A stretch of DNA of 64,000 bases from Thermoguttaceae bacterium (GTDB lineage: Bacteria > Planctomycetota > Planctomycetia > Pirellulales > Thermoguttaceae), in contig JAFSMO010000099.1 of the NCBI GenBank assembly GCA_017447865.1, forward strand, positions 1 through 64,000, given 5' to 3'. The notes beneath the pieces are model-generated. The model was not told where the DNA came from, made no database searches, and worked only from the letters and a program-made list of their open reading frames with translations. Positions 15,842 through 26,700 of this stretch are shown here, piece after piece. Within the stretch, counting starts at the first letter, position 1. Every line of letters begins with the position of its first letter. Made by a program: the position numbers and the translations under genes.

Positions 15842-16543
15842 ATGCGTGGTTTAGATTTGATGCGTCCCGTTTTTCAGTCGGCGATTTGGGGATTTTCGCT
15901 AGCCGTCTGCATTTCTGGAGTTTCCGCACAGTACCGGAGTTTTTCAGCCAATTACAATCAGGAGTTAAATGAAAATGGCCCTGAAATGACCATCGGCGAA
16001 ATGCTCGCGGATCAGGAAATCGCCGAAAAAAGCGCTCAGCAGGGGCGTCCCGTTCCGGTCATGATGACGGATTACAGGCAAAACGTCAATTCCGGAGTTT
16101 CTCAGGCCGCGTACGAGACGAACGCGCAAAATTTCGCGAATCCCAACGTTTTCGAAGTTCAGCAGACCGCGGTCGCAGAACCCGCTGCTCCCGTTCAGAT
16201 GCCCTCCCCAATTCCCCCGCAGGGCAATTCCGCGTTTTCATCGGAGCCTCGCCAGCTTCCCGAAGATTTTCCCACGGGCACGATGGCGCCGCTGAATCCT
16301 CAAAGCCTCATTTCGTTTTCCGAAGTCGTGACGCTTCCCGAGGGTCCGTACCAGCAGGTGACGATCATCGACCCAAGCCAGAAAGCGATTTGCGTGTACC
16401 ACATCAACATGGGGACGGGCCAGATCGAACTCAAGAGCGCGCGCAAAATCGAGTGGGACCTTCAGATGATTTTCCTCAATTCGAAAAAGCCGCTTCCGCA
16501 GGACGTTCAGGCGATTCTTCAGCAGACGTACAAAAGAAGATGA
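15842..16543 (+). CDS. Secreted protein of unknown function
   Basis: A 233-residue protein with a signal-type N-terminus (FQSAIWGFSLAVCISGVSAQ). The middle is low-complexity, rich in Gln, Asn, Pro and Ala. The C-terminal 75 residues look folded, with QVTIIDPSQKAICVYHIN then IELKSARKIEWDLQMI, a small beta-rich unit that resembles conserved planctomycete proteins without assigned function. The start ATG 15842 is chosen because transcription from the promoter at 15761-15789 begins near 15796, so the longer in-frame version from 15755 cannot be made from it; a second ATG at 15860 is possible. It is convergent with the long lipoprotein gene, separated by a shared terminator. Confidence 0.65.
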   Translation: MRGLDLMRPVFQSAIWGFSLAVCISGVSAQYRSFSANYNQELNENGPEMTIGEMLADQEIAEKSAQQGRPVPVMMTDYRQNVNSGVSQAAYETNAQNFANPNVFEVQQTAVAEPAAPVQMPSPIPPQGNSAFSSEPRQLPEDFPTGTMAPLNPQSLISFSEVVTLPEGPYQQVTIIDPSQKAICVYHINMGTGQIELKSARKIEWDLQMIFLNSKKPLPQDVQAILQQTYKRR

Positions 16544-16597
16544 TCCCCGGCTTCAAGTGAAACCGGAAACGCTTTTCGATTTGAGACTTTTGTAAAA

Positions 16598-16633
16598 AAA
16601 ACGGACCAAAAGCTCTTGCCTTTGATCCGTTTT
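16598..16633. terminator. Bidirectional terminator between convergent genes
   Basis: AAAACGGACCAAA pairs with TTTGATCCGTTTT with one mismatch around a 10-nt loop, with A run before and T run after, serving genes on both strands. Confidence 0.8.
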
Positions 16634-16649
16634 TCCTTTTAGTTTTGTT

Positions 16650-19166
16650 TTATCTCACGAGCGCCTTGAACTTCACCGCGCCCTTTTCTCCAACGTGCAG
16701 CGGCTGAGTCACTTCCCAGCGGAGGGTCTGCGAACCGTTTCCGTTGATCTCGTACGTGAAGTTGGAATCCACGCTGCTCTCGGCCGAATCTTCCACAATT
16801 TCGAGTCTCGCCGGCAAATTATCGACCAGCGTGATGTTTCCGATCGGAGTGTTCCCCGTGTTTTCAAAGTAAATGATGAAATCAACGGTTTCTCCCGGTT
16901 TGGCCGATTTCGTGGACGAAACTTTGTAAATCTTGACGTCCTGCTTCTTTTCGCCTTCCTGCACCGTGTAGAGTGACGGAGCCGCAATGGTCTGGATCGA
17001 GGCGCTGGCACTCTGCTGGTCGATGAAGACCCGCATATTTTCGGTCTGGGTCCAGGCTTTGATTTCAATCAAACCATCAGCCGTAATCGCGCGGGTTTTG
17101 CCATCAATGGCGTTCGGACCATTAATCGTCCGGTTTTCCTGAGCGATGACCGCTTCCTGAGTCTTCATTTGAGGCGCGATATTCCCGTCCAGGATTCCCG
17201 TTCCGGCATTCGCCTGAGCTTCGAGCATCACCGTGCGGGTCGTGCCGGTTCCGGCCTGCTGATTCTGGCGCGTCGTACTGGTTTCCATCGAACGGTTGGC
17301 CGTGCTGACCTGCGTCGGAGTGTAAAGGTCACCAGTCGTCATGACCTGCTCGTCCACATTCAAATCAATGACCTGGCGGACGGCACGGAACCGAGGCGCG
17401 TAAATGTAAACCGGGTCAGGACTCTGAACGGTCGAACGTCCCTCAATTCCATCGTAAAAGATGAACGTTCCGGTCTCGTTCTGGGTCTCGGCTTCCCAAT
17501 TTCCTTTCACCTCCACTCCGCTGACCATTCCTTTTTGAGTTTCCTTCAAGTCCTTTTTCCGCGCCATCTTTTGCGTGTCGATGATGTACTCGTCTGCAGG
17601 CTGCGCACTGCTCGGACGTTCCGGGAAATTCTCGATCGTAACATTTTCGGGAAGTTCTACGGGTTCCTGAAGCATGGGCTGCGGCTCAGGATTGGAAACG
17701 ACCGGAGCTTCTCCCGCCGTGAGTTTGATCGCTGATTCTTCTTTCTCAACGACTTCCCAACTTGCGGATTGAACTTCCTTAACCTGTTTTTCTTCAGCTT
17801 CGGTCGCTTTGCGAAGGTCACTGAAAGAAATCGATTTCAGCTCGTTTTCCTCTTTCGGCGCACTGGCAGTCTGTTTTTCAACCGGATTCTCTGACGATTG
17901 AGCCGGTAATTCCATTTTAAGCTCGGTCTGGCCGTCATTACGACTCAAAATCTGCTTTAACGGCTGGCGCTTTTGGATCGCCTTCATGATCTGCTGACCA
18001 TTCTTCGATTCCGGCTCGTTTGAAGCCTTCCGGGAATCTTCCGAAACTCCCGGAAATTCGAGCAACGAAGGAGCAGAAAGTTCATCTGGCAGCGTATCCG
18101 GAAGCTCATCCGGCAATGCATCCTCCACTCCCGGCAGTTCCAACTCCTGGTTTTCCGGTTTCGTGGAATTCGCCGGGGCGGCCGGTTCAAGCGGAGCATC
18201 AAGGTCAATGGATTCCACCGGATCAGCCGGTTCTGCCGGATCAGACGGTTCAGCCGGATCGTCAAGGGGATCGTCAAGCTCAAGGGATTCCGCCGGTGCA
18301 ACAGGATCCTCGGGGAGCAGTTCCGCCGGAGCCGCTTCTTCTTCTGGAACGTTCTGCGGAACCTCCAAAACTTTCATATTCCCCGGAACATTTACACGTT
18401 CCTGCATCAACGCTCCATCCGAAATATTTTCGTCGAATGGCATCTGATCCAGTTCCGGCCCCGGTTTTGCTTCGGGCTTCACTTCCGGTTTCGCTGCCGG
18501 TTTTGTTTCCGGTTTTACCGCCGGTTTCATTTCCGGTTTTACTGCTGGTTTCTCTGCCGGTTTCATTTCGGGCTTTACAACAGGAGCGGCTTTCCTTTCC
18601 TCCATCACAGGAGCCTGCATCGCCGGTTTGCTCGGGTCGACCTGAGAACGGGTTCTGGCCGGAGCCTGCGTCCGGGTTCTGACTGGAACCTGGGAAGGAA
18701 CGATGACCGGATCAAGGGAAGGTGCCATGACTGGATTACAGGAAGGCCCCACAGTGGGCGCCTGCCGTTTCACTGGAGCCGGATTCGGCACGATGACAGG
18801 AGCTGAATTCGGCATGATGACCGGGGCGCAATTCTGCGGGTGGTTAAACCGGCAGGACGTTCCGAAGGACCCTGGTTTCATCGTAACCGGACGGGGCGCG
18901 AGGGCCGAATATCCGCTTTGAATCGAACAATTTCCTCCGCCAGAAAGGCACTCACACGAATTGGTTTTTACTGTTCTTTCATAAACGACGCGGGGCGCAG
19001 TCTCGCACGAACAATATTGGCTCATCTGGCAAGGTCCCTTGCACGCGCTGAGGGTCAAGACAAAAAAGCCCGCCAAAGCAATCGGAAAGTGCCTGGAAAT
19101 ACCGTGAATTGTATGATTCATTTTCTGGGCCGATTGAAACATCGAAATGATTGAAAACTGATTCAT
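16650..19166 (-). CDS. Large Cys- and Pro-rich lipoprotein with C-terminal DUF11-like domain
   Basis: An 838-residue envelope protein. A long N-region and hydrophobic stretch end in LTLSAC, giving a lipidated Cys at residue 42, followed by a Cys-rich patch (CKGPCQMSQYCSC, then CECLSGGGNC). Next come Pro-rich segments with PVIVPNPAPV-type repeats, then a KPEMKPAEKPAVKPEMKP array near residues 190-240, then an acidic Pro/Glu/Leu tract. The last 90 residues (VSSTKSAKPGETVDFIIYFE, then NTGNTPIGNITLVDNLP) match the DUF11 conserved repeat domain found in surface proteins and in chlamydial OmcB. ATG 19166 has AAGGA upstream. It is probably an outer-membrane or cell-wall structural protein; that role is inference. 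Confidence 0.75.
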   Translation of the reverse strand: MNQFSIISMFQSAQKMNHTIHGISRHFPIALAGFFVLTLSACKGPCQMSQYCSCETAPRVVYERTVKTNSCECLSGGGNCSIQSGYSALAPRPVTMKPGSFGTSCRFNHPQNCAPVIMPNSAPVIVPNPAPVKRQAPTVGPSCNPVMAPSLDPVIVPSQVPVRTRTQAPARTRSQVDPSKPAMQAPVMEERKAAPVVKPEMKPAEKPAVKPEMKPAVKPETKPAAKPEVKPEAKPGPELDQMPFDENISDGALMQERVNVPGNMKVLEVPQNVPEEEAAPAELLPEDPVAPAESLELDDPLDDPAEPSDPAEPADPVESIDLDAPLEPAAPANSTKPENQELELPGVEDALPDELPDTLPDELSAPSLLEFPGVSEDSRKASNEPESKNGQQIMKAIQKRQPLKQILSRNDGQTELKMELPAQSSENPVEKQTASAPKEENELKSISFSDLRKATEAEEKQVKEVQSASWEVVEKEESAIKLTAGEAPVVSNPEPQPMLQEPVELPENVTIENFPERPSSAQPADEYIIDTQKMARKKDLKETQKGMVSGVEVKGNWEAETQNETGTFIFYDGIEGRSTVQSPDPVYIYAPRFRAVRQVIDLNVDEQVMTTGDLYTPTQVSTANRSMETSTTRQNQQAGTGTTRTVMLEAQANAGTGILDGNIAPQMKTQEAVIAQENRTINGPNAIDGKTRAITADGLIEIKAWTQTENMRVFIDQQSASASIQTIAAPSLYTVQEGEKKQDVKIYKVSSTKSAKPGETVDFIIYFENTGNTPIGNITLVDNLPARLEIVEDSAESSVDSNFTYEINGNGSQTLRWEVTQPLHVGEKGAVKFKALVR

Positions 19167-19374
19167 GATTGAATCCTTTTTACTGACGGATTTGGAACCC
19201 AAATATTTTTACATACGGATTCCTGATTCTGGAACATTTTGTGTATCGGGATAATTTACACAAACCTTGAGGATTTTACCGAATATTCCAAAAATTTTGA
19301 ATGTTCGGATTATTCGGCTTGAATAAAATTCCTAAAAAAGAGAAGTAGTTTGAGAAAAAGAGAGTCTCCCCCTC

Positions 19375-19402
19375 TTGACAGAAAGCGAAAACGTGGTATA
19401 TT
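19375..19402 (+). promoter_or_regulatory. Promoter of tRNA-Gln copy 1
   Basis: Consensus -35 TTGACA (19375-19380), 16-bp spacer, -10 TATATT (19397-19402), 13 bp before the tRNA. An identical promoter precedes copy 2. Confidence 0.88.
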
Positions 19403-19415
19403 AACGCACAGTTAC

Positions 19416-19486
19416 AGGGGCATCGTGTAACGGCAGCACAAATGATTCTGGTTCATTTAGTCGGGGTTCGAATCCCTGTGCCCCTG
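19416..19486 (+). tRNA. tRNA-Gln (anticodon CUG), copy 1
   Basis: A 71-nt cloverleaf. Acceptor AGGGGCA (19416-19422) pairs with TGCCCCT (19479-19485), the discriminator is G, the anticodon arm is AATGA-TTCTGGT-TCATT giving anticodon CTG, and the T arm is CGGGG-TTCGAAT-CCCTG. CCA is not encoded. It reads codon CAG. It has its own promoter and terminator, and the whole unit is duplicated in inverted orientation at 56389-56558. Confidence 0.93.
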
Positions 19487-19500
19487 CTTTCTGAGAATGA

Positions 19501-19537
19501 AAAAAAGGCTTCGGTTCGAAAGACTGAAGCTTTTTTT
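19501..19537 (+). terminator. Terminator of tRNA-Gln copy 1
   Basis: GCTTCGGT pairs with ACTGAAGC around TCGAAAG, then seven T. It ends only about 22 bp before the birA start codon. Confidence 0.8.
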
Positions 19538-19559
19538 CTGTTTGACTGGATTTTTGCCC

Positions 19560-20366
19560 ATGAAGCTCGTACGACGCGTTCATTTTCCGCTGATCGATTC
19601 CACCCAGCTTTGGGCTTTGCGCGAGTTGGAATCCGGACGGCTGACGGACGGGCCGGTGCTCGTTTCCGCGTCGTGTCAGTCGGCAGGGAAAGGGCAGAAA
19701 AATCATCACTGGCATAGTCCGGCCGGCTGCCTGATGTTTTCGCTTCTTTTTTCGCCGGCGCAGTTTCAGATCCCGCTCACCCAGACGCCCATGCTCGGTC
19801 TGGCCTTTGGGCTCACGATTTTCGAGACGTTACAGGAAATTCTGCCCGCGGAAAAGGCGCAGCGGCTTTTCATTCATTGGCCGAACGATTTGTACTGCCG
19901 CATGGAGGACGGCGACCTCCGCAAAATGGTCGGGATCCTTTTGGAAGGGCACATCTCCGGGCTGATGATCGCCGGGATCGGGATCAATCTTTTGAATTCC
20001 ATGCACAACGCCCCGCCGGAGATCCGGAATCGGCTCGTTTCGCTGAGCGATTTCTTTCCCGAATGGCCGAACGCTCCGATTCTGAAAAGCGTGGAACCTC
20101 TGCCAAACCCGGGCTTTCCGGAGCCGATGGAACGTTTTCTGGCCCTGCTTCTGGCCAACTGGGGGGAGAAACTGCAGGAAATGGCTCAGGGACCGCGGAC
20201 CGAAATGGTGCGCCAGATCGAAAAGCACTGCATTCAATGCGGAACCACCGTCTCGCTTGAGACTCCGCAGGGGACCGTCACCGGTTTTTGCAGCGGCCTG
20301 GCGGAAGACGGCGCGATTCTGATCGACGGCCGAAAATTTTATTCTGGAATCGTTAGGGAAGTCTGA
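19560..20366 (+). CDS. birA: Biotin-[acetyl-CoA-carboxylase] ligase
   Basis: A 268-residue biotin protein ligase, which activates biotin with ATP and attaches it to the carrier lysine of acetyl-CoA carboxylase. The catalytic core is visible: SAGKGQKNHHWHSPAGCLMF (residues 41-60, the biotinyl-AMP loop, here less Arg-rich than the usual GRGRRGR), HWPNDLY (the KWPND motif), KMVGILLE (biotin-contacting Lys) and IAGIGINLL. The C-terminal small domain ends with GAILIDGRKFYSGIV. There is no N-terminal DNA-binding domain, so it is an enzyme-only ligase, not a repressor. No Shine-Dalgarno precedes the ATG and the tRNA terminator lies just upstream, so expression may rely on readthrough from the tRNA promoter. 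Confidence 0.85.
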   Translation: MKLVRRVHFPLIDSTQLWALRELESGRLTDGPVLVSASCQSAGKGQKNHHWHSPAGCLMFSLLFSPAQFQIPLTQTPMLGLAFGLTIFETLQEILPAEKAQRLFIHWPNDLYCRMEDGDLRKMVGILLEGHISGLMIAGIGINLLNSMHNAPPEIRNRLVSLSDFFPEWPNAPILKSVEPLPNPGFPEPMERFLALLLANWGEKLQEMAQGPRTEMVRQIEKHCIQCGTTVSLETPQGTVTGFCSGLAEDGAILIDGRKFYSGIVREV

Positions 20367-20399
20367 GAGACTCTCAAAGGAAAAACGCACGAAATAATC

Positions 20400-20454
20400 G
20401 ACCCCAAAAATCTGTGGATTTGTATCCTCCCGGGGGTCTTCTAACCCTTTTTTT
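20400..20454 (+). terminator. Possible terminator after birA
   Basis: GACCCC (20400-20405) can pair with GGGGTC (20433-20438), and a seven-T run follows near 20448-20454 after a gap. Weak because of the long loop. Confidence 0.4.
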
Positions 20455-20700
20455 CGGAAATTTTTCACATTTTTTGGAATTTTATGAGGATTCTGACGAA
20501 AATTTCCATAAAATCGTATATAATAATAAGTGGTATAAAAACGAAAAGAGGGATTTTCGGGTAAAATTCCCAAAATCAGGAAAAACCCTTTTTTCGAAAT
20601 GAACTTTTCCAGGTTTTTGCCATATTAATAGGATAAGAAGCCGATTTGCCCCAACGGGAAATAATACGGCAAGACGTTTTTTATATTTTGAGGTGATTTC
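20455..20700 (+). other. AT-rich leader of the giant surface protein gene
   Basis: This gap holds no gene. It is clearly AT-rich, with a possible -10 region TATAAT near 20518-20523 but no convincing -35 at standard spacing. The Shine-Dalgarno GAGGTGAT sits just before the ATG at 20701, which implies a long untranslated leader of up to about 170 nt if the -10 is real. Confidence 0.35.
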
Positions 20701-23700
20701 ATGTCGTTCAAAAAGAATTCCATTCCTTTCATTTCTAACCGGAAACAGAACAGGAAAAGCTCACTCCAACCCCGCACTCCGCATCTTGAAGCACTCGAAG
20801 ATCGTCAGCTTCTGGACGCAATCGGTTTCACTTCCGTGGAGCAAACGACCTTCCAGGCGACGTTCTCCAATCAGGAATCGACGGAAAGCCGCTACTTGAT
20901 TCTGGAAGTTCGCGCGGCAGATGGAGTCAAGCTGAGCAAGGATTTCACCGTCTCGATTCGTGACGCTTCGGCCGCTGAAGGTGAGGGGGCCGTCAAGTAC
21001 ATCAGCTCGAAAATCGAAAATAACACGGCTTCATTTCTGGCGAATTATATCATTTCAAACGACAAAACGTACGTCTTTGAAGTCGGTTCCGAGCTGGAGG
21101 ATCAGGCTTACGAGGTCCGTTTCGTCATGGCCGGCGATTTGAATGGGGACAACGTAGTAAGTGAGTCGGAATATTACCAGTTAAAAGGCCTGGCATACGT
21201 TGGTCAGGGAACCAACGCGGCATTCATCGAGCGTTTCAACACCCTGTACGGGGTGAAAATCCCGCGCGAAGTGGACTCTTTATACGACCCGGACGGGAAC
21301 GGTAAACTCGATATGGCAACCTTCCGGAAGGTCATCGAGCCGAATTTTAAGGATACGATCGTTCTGGATCAGGAAATCACGACCATCCCGACCATCAGTT
21401 CCCTAAAAGTCGGTGGTGAAACTCCCGCGCAGGTCGAGGGCTCCGACTTCACTTTCGTTTCGAACAAAAACACCTCCATCAGTGGAACAACGAAAGCGAA
21501 AACCTGCGATTTTACCTACACGACAGCGGACGGCACGTACTCGGTCTCTGATTTTGACCTTACGCAGTCCAGCGGCGAAATCACGCTCACGAATCAGAAC
21601 GAAACCGCGGGCGGGACGCTGGTATTTAATTACACGAACCAGGACGGGACGTTCACCATCACCCCGACCAGCGGACAGCTGCCCGAGGGCACTCTCGAAA
21701 TGAATCTTGACAATGATTTCGAGACGAACCTTTACACCATCATCATTGATCAGACCGCCCCGAAAATCCAGGCTTCCAAAGCGTACATTGGCGACACTCC
21801 GAACGAGGACAACGAGTACTACACGAACCAGACGGATTTTGACCTGAAAGTGAACTACACGCTGGAAGGAGATGCGGCCACGCTGGCGGACGTTCTGGCG
21901 GCCGAGCCTTATGGACTTTACATTCACGTTTCGGAAGGCGGCGAGGAGATCGGCGTCAAGCGTCTGACCCAAGCCTCGGATGCTTTCGTTCCACTGACCG
22001 GCGTGATAGAAGGCGCACACACGTACACCGTTAAAATCACCGACCTGGCGGGCAGCGTTTACGGTACCGGTACGGTTTCGGTCGTCGTGAACGCAGACTT
22101 CACCGCACCAACGCTTGCAGTCAAAGGTTACGAAGTCCCCGAGGGTAAAGACCACATGACCGTCACGTCCCAGACCGTCACTTTGACTCCCAAAACGGAC
22201 CCCGACGCAACGGTCAGCTACACCGGGGATCTTGAGTATACCGAATCGGATGGGGCTTACACGTTCACCCTCGCGGAAGGGCTGAACACGATTTCCTTCA
22301 CCGCAACGGATCAGGTGGGGAATTCCACATCCGCCAGCTGCAAGGTTTACTACGAAGAAGAGCTCAAACTGACGCAAGGCGAGAACGTCACGGAATACGT
22401 CTCGACCCAGACCGGCAGTCTGAACCTTTACGACTATTTCAACTACCAGTCCGATCTGACATTCGAAGTAACGTGCCCCCTTCAGAATCTGAAGAGTTTT
22501 ACGGAAGACTCACAAAAACCCGGCACTTACAACTATAAATTCAAGCAGGCCGCCATAAAAACGACGTCCACAGAGTCGATCGTAGTGATCGCCAAAACCG
22601 CCTCGGGCGAGCAGGCGGTGACGCTTCACATTAACCTGACCTACAGCACCTCGCTCTGGGCGGACGTTACAGTCCAGGACGAGCTGGAAAATCTGGACCT
22701 TCACATCGTCAAGACCGATGGAATTACGCTTCAGGGCAAACTCGTAAATCCCTCGAATCCCGGAATCGTAAACGTTTCCTTCGCGGATGAGCAAACTCCG
22801 ATCATCGCAAACGTGGACCTTGCCGAACTGTACGCTCAACCCGATCACACGAAGGTTTACGATGCCTGGCGTTTGACGTTCACGAAGGACACAGAGGACG
22901 AAACCGGCTTTACCCTCACGCTGAACAAAGTCAATGAGGACGGGGAAACGGTTCCTCTTGAGGATGGCAAATACACACTGGACGCCAGCGAGGAAAATGG
23001 CAAAAGCAAGGAGAATGTCGTCGTTTACCGTTACGCCGACCCCGCTCCGACCTGCCTGGCCGTTTCGATCGAAAACGAGAATGACCCGACTCCCAAGTTT
23101 GGAGTCTCGCTGAGTACTCCTCCGACCGAACTGGATCTGATGCAAGGCGTCACGGTCAGCGTTTACAGCGATGCCAGCACACTTTTGGCCACGACGACCG
23201 TAACGTTCAATGAAGATGGCACGATCAAAAAGGTCGACAAGTGGGACTACAAAGTCCAGGCCCTCGAAGAGGGAAAATACACGTTCACGTACAAATTCAC
23301 GAACGTCTCACAGGAAGTGGAAACGGTCCCGGCAACCACCCCGTATATCGTGGACAAAACGGCCCCGGTGATTACGGTCAATCGGGGCGAAACCGCCCTG
23401 CAAAACGAAGGCAACGAAGAGATCGCAACCGACACGATCTCCCTGGACGTCACGGTGACGGATACAACCGGAACGACGGTGGTCTGCAAGATGTACAACA
23501 AACAGGACCAGACAGACAATGGAACGACGTTTGATCCCACCAAAGTCGTCACCGATGGCTCGGTTAAACGCCTCGAGATCACGGACCTGGTCCTCGCCTA
23601 CCCGGACACGCGCATCGTAATCGAGGCCACGGACGAAATGGGCAACCCGAGTACCTGGACTTACGAATTCCTGTGCAAGCCCACCGTTTCGGGTTTGGTC

Positions 23701-26700
23701 CAGAACGGAAAGTACGATTTGGTCCAGACCGTGGGCGCTGCGGAAAAGACGCTGGATCTGCACGACCTCTTCATCTTTAGTGGAACCAAATCCCTCAGCT
23801 TCCACGTGGACGGCCCCGAGGGAGGCTGGGCACTGAGCGAGGACGGCATGCTCTCGATCCAGTGGGACGAGCTGAGCAGCAACATGACGCTCACCGTCAC
23901 CGCGTCCATCGGGAATGAAGAACTCACCAAAGTCGCGGTTTCCGTGATCGCCAGCAAGGCCCAGGACGAGGACTACCCGCGCTGGATCGATTTGACGACC
24001 GATGGAACGACCCTCGACGAGACGTTCGTCATGAACCTTACGACGGGGAAAACGATCACCGGTACTCTGTACGATTCTTCCGGGATCGACACGGCAAGCC
24101 TCGCCATTTACCAGGCCAACGGCACACAGCCGGTTGCGACCGTCGGAGATTTGCAGCAGCAGATGGGCGAAAACAATCAATACACGCTGGACCTCACCAC
24201 CCTGACGGACGACCAGGGCCAGCCGCTGGAACTGGCGGACGGTGAGTACGAGATCCATTTCTACGGCAAAGACGCCAACGCGAATCCGAAAGAATCCACA
24301 GAGGGAAACGGCGAGTACCAGACCATTCCGTTCGTGGTCACACGTGCGCAGTCCGTCGTCTGGAGCGCGGCAATCACCTCGACAAACGGCAGAGATTCCG
24401 ATTACGTAAACGCTCTGGAATTTACACTCAGTGGTGAAGGCGAAATCTCCGATTGGGACAATCAGCACGGCCTGACCGTGACCGTCACCGGGGTGAACGC
24501 GAATGGCACGAAAACGGTGAACCTCTGGAAAGGCATTTACCAAAACGGCGCCTGGGTCTCCGGTGAGAATTTGCGCACCGACACGACGTTCAGCGTGGAC
24601 CCCGAAGAGTATGAAATGGAAGACGGCCAGTGGACTTTCACCGTGACAACGACGAACGCCGCGCAGACTGCGGTCGCCAAAGAAGTGAAGACAGTCCTCG
24701 ATACGGTGCCGCCCGTGATCACCTCATTCCTCGATAGCCTGGATAGCCTGGACTTCAATTCCCGCACGAAGGAGCAGGTAGAACCCGGTTCTTCAGCGTA
24801 TGCCGATTCCATGTCGTGGGAGGCTCCCGAGTGGACGAAGGATCCCGTCATCGACCCCATCGGTGACTTGCAACTGAACGTTCCTGCCACCGGTGTGACC
24901 CGGACCTACTCGAAAGTAAAGACAAACGAAGAAGAACCGTTGGAACTGGTAAACGGAGCGCTTCCGTTGGATTACGACCTGAACACTCTGAAGGTCACCG
25001 ACCAGGACCAGGCGGGAAATGAGAGCTCCAAAACTTATAAAATCGTGTACAATTCGGCGCCTTCGTACGCCCACAGATCTGACATTTTCGTCCCCTATTC
25101 AGCATCCGGGATGCAAGTCAATTTGGCTAATTTCATCTCGGACGAAGCGAAAACCTCTCTGGTTTACGCGGCCACGATCACCGATCCCAGTTCACTTTCC
25201 GCTTCCTGTACGTCAAGCGGTCTTGTGACACTGGCCACTACAGAGGCCCCCTCGGAAGCCAATCCCATCCTCAGCGGGACATTAGCCGCCTCGCCCAAGG
25301 ACGAGTATGGCGCGAACCCGACCCTGGGATTTACGGTCAACCTCGTTTCATCGTCCTCGGAAAACTTCCTGCGAAACCTTCAGCTGGACGACAATTTCCC
25401 GATCACGACCAAATCGGGAGCCAAGCTGACGTGCGACCTGGTCCTTCCCAAACAGTCGGACATGCAGCTGAGCGTCAAGGACGAAGCCGGAATCCCCATG
25501 ACGACGCTCGAACTGGGCACTGAGGGCAAAACGTTCAGCTTTAATAACACGGAGGGGGGTACTTTCACCTGCGAACAGCTGACGGACATTCAGTACGCCC
25601 TGAAGATCAATTTCGTGGAAAATTCGCTGGACTACGGGACCTACTCGCTCTGGATGGACGGCAAAAAACTCGGAGAATTCGTTCGACGTCAGACTGGCTT
25701 GGACCCCAGCGTCCCCGTCGTTTCGCAGGATTCGATCGAATTGCCGCTCGGTGAAAACCACTTCACGATCGAACGCCAGGACGCCAATACGTGGTCGCTC
25801 GTTTTTGAAGACGGCCCGACGGTCCAGGTCACCGGCGAAAATGTGTACGCAGATCCGGCCCCGGACGCGGAAGCATACACGGAACTCTGGGGGGTTGGAT
25901 CTCTCTCCCCCGATGTGAATGGACAGTACACGCTGCCCATCCTCACCAGTGAACTGCAACTCGTTTTCATGAATTATTGCAAGGATTCGAACGGTCATAT
26001 CAGCCCCATCAGTTCCAGCCCGGCCACCATCAATCTGGAGTACGCCGACTCGGTGACGGTGATTGACGAAAGCCTCGACATTTCCCGCGACACGGAGACC
26101 AAGCTCCTTGGGACCTACTCCGTTAAGGAGCCTTGTGAATTCAAGAATCTGAAACTGGCGAGCATCGAAATTCCCACCATTCCTCCTGATCACGCGATCA
26201 CTAAAATCGATCTGGACGACGCAGAAAAGTTCCTGGTCGTGACGTATAACGCGTACAATGTGACGCAGGACCGCTCGCCGATCACGGTGACGGCCAAAAC
26301 GACCGATGGTGAAACGCTCCAGTTCAACGTGTGCATGCCGTACGAAAAACCGTTCACGCTGGTCGCTTCCGTGACGAAGCCGTACGAAGTCTCAAGCAGG
26401 TACATGTACGAAGTGGACACCCCGATCGATTATTCGCAGAGGGAGTACGACGTAAACGATGAGGACGACGCGGACCAGCTCAACACCTTCAAGGATTTCC
26501 ACATGGAGATCTGGCTCAAGGTCGATTTGCCGATCGTTTCCAAAAAGCTTTACAAAGAGTACGGCATTTCGGACACGAATAACAGGTTCGGGTTCAATAC
26601 GACGATCAATGTGACGGGTGGTACATTGAACCTCACAGATGTCAAATCACGTTCCATGTTCGACCCGATTATTACGACGGATGGAGAAACGGGAGAGACT

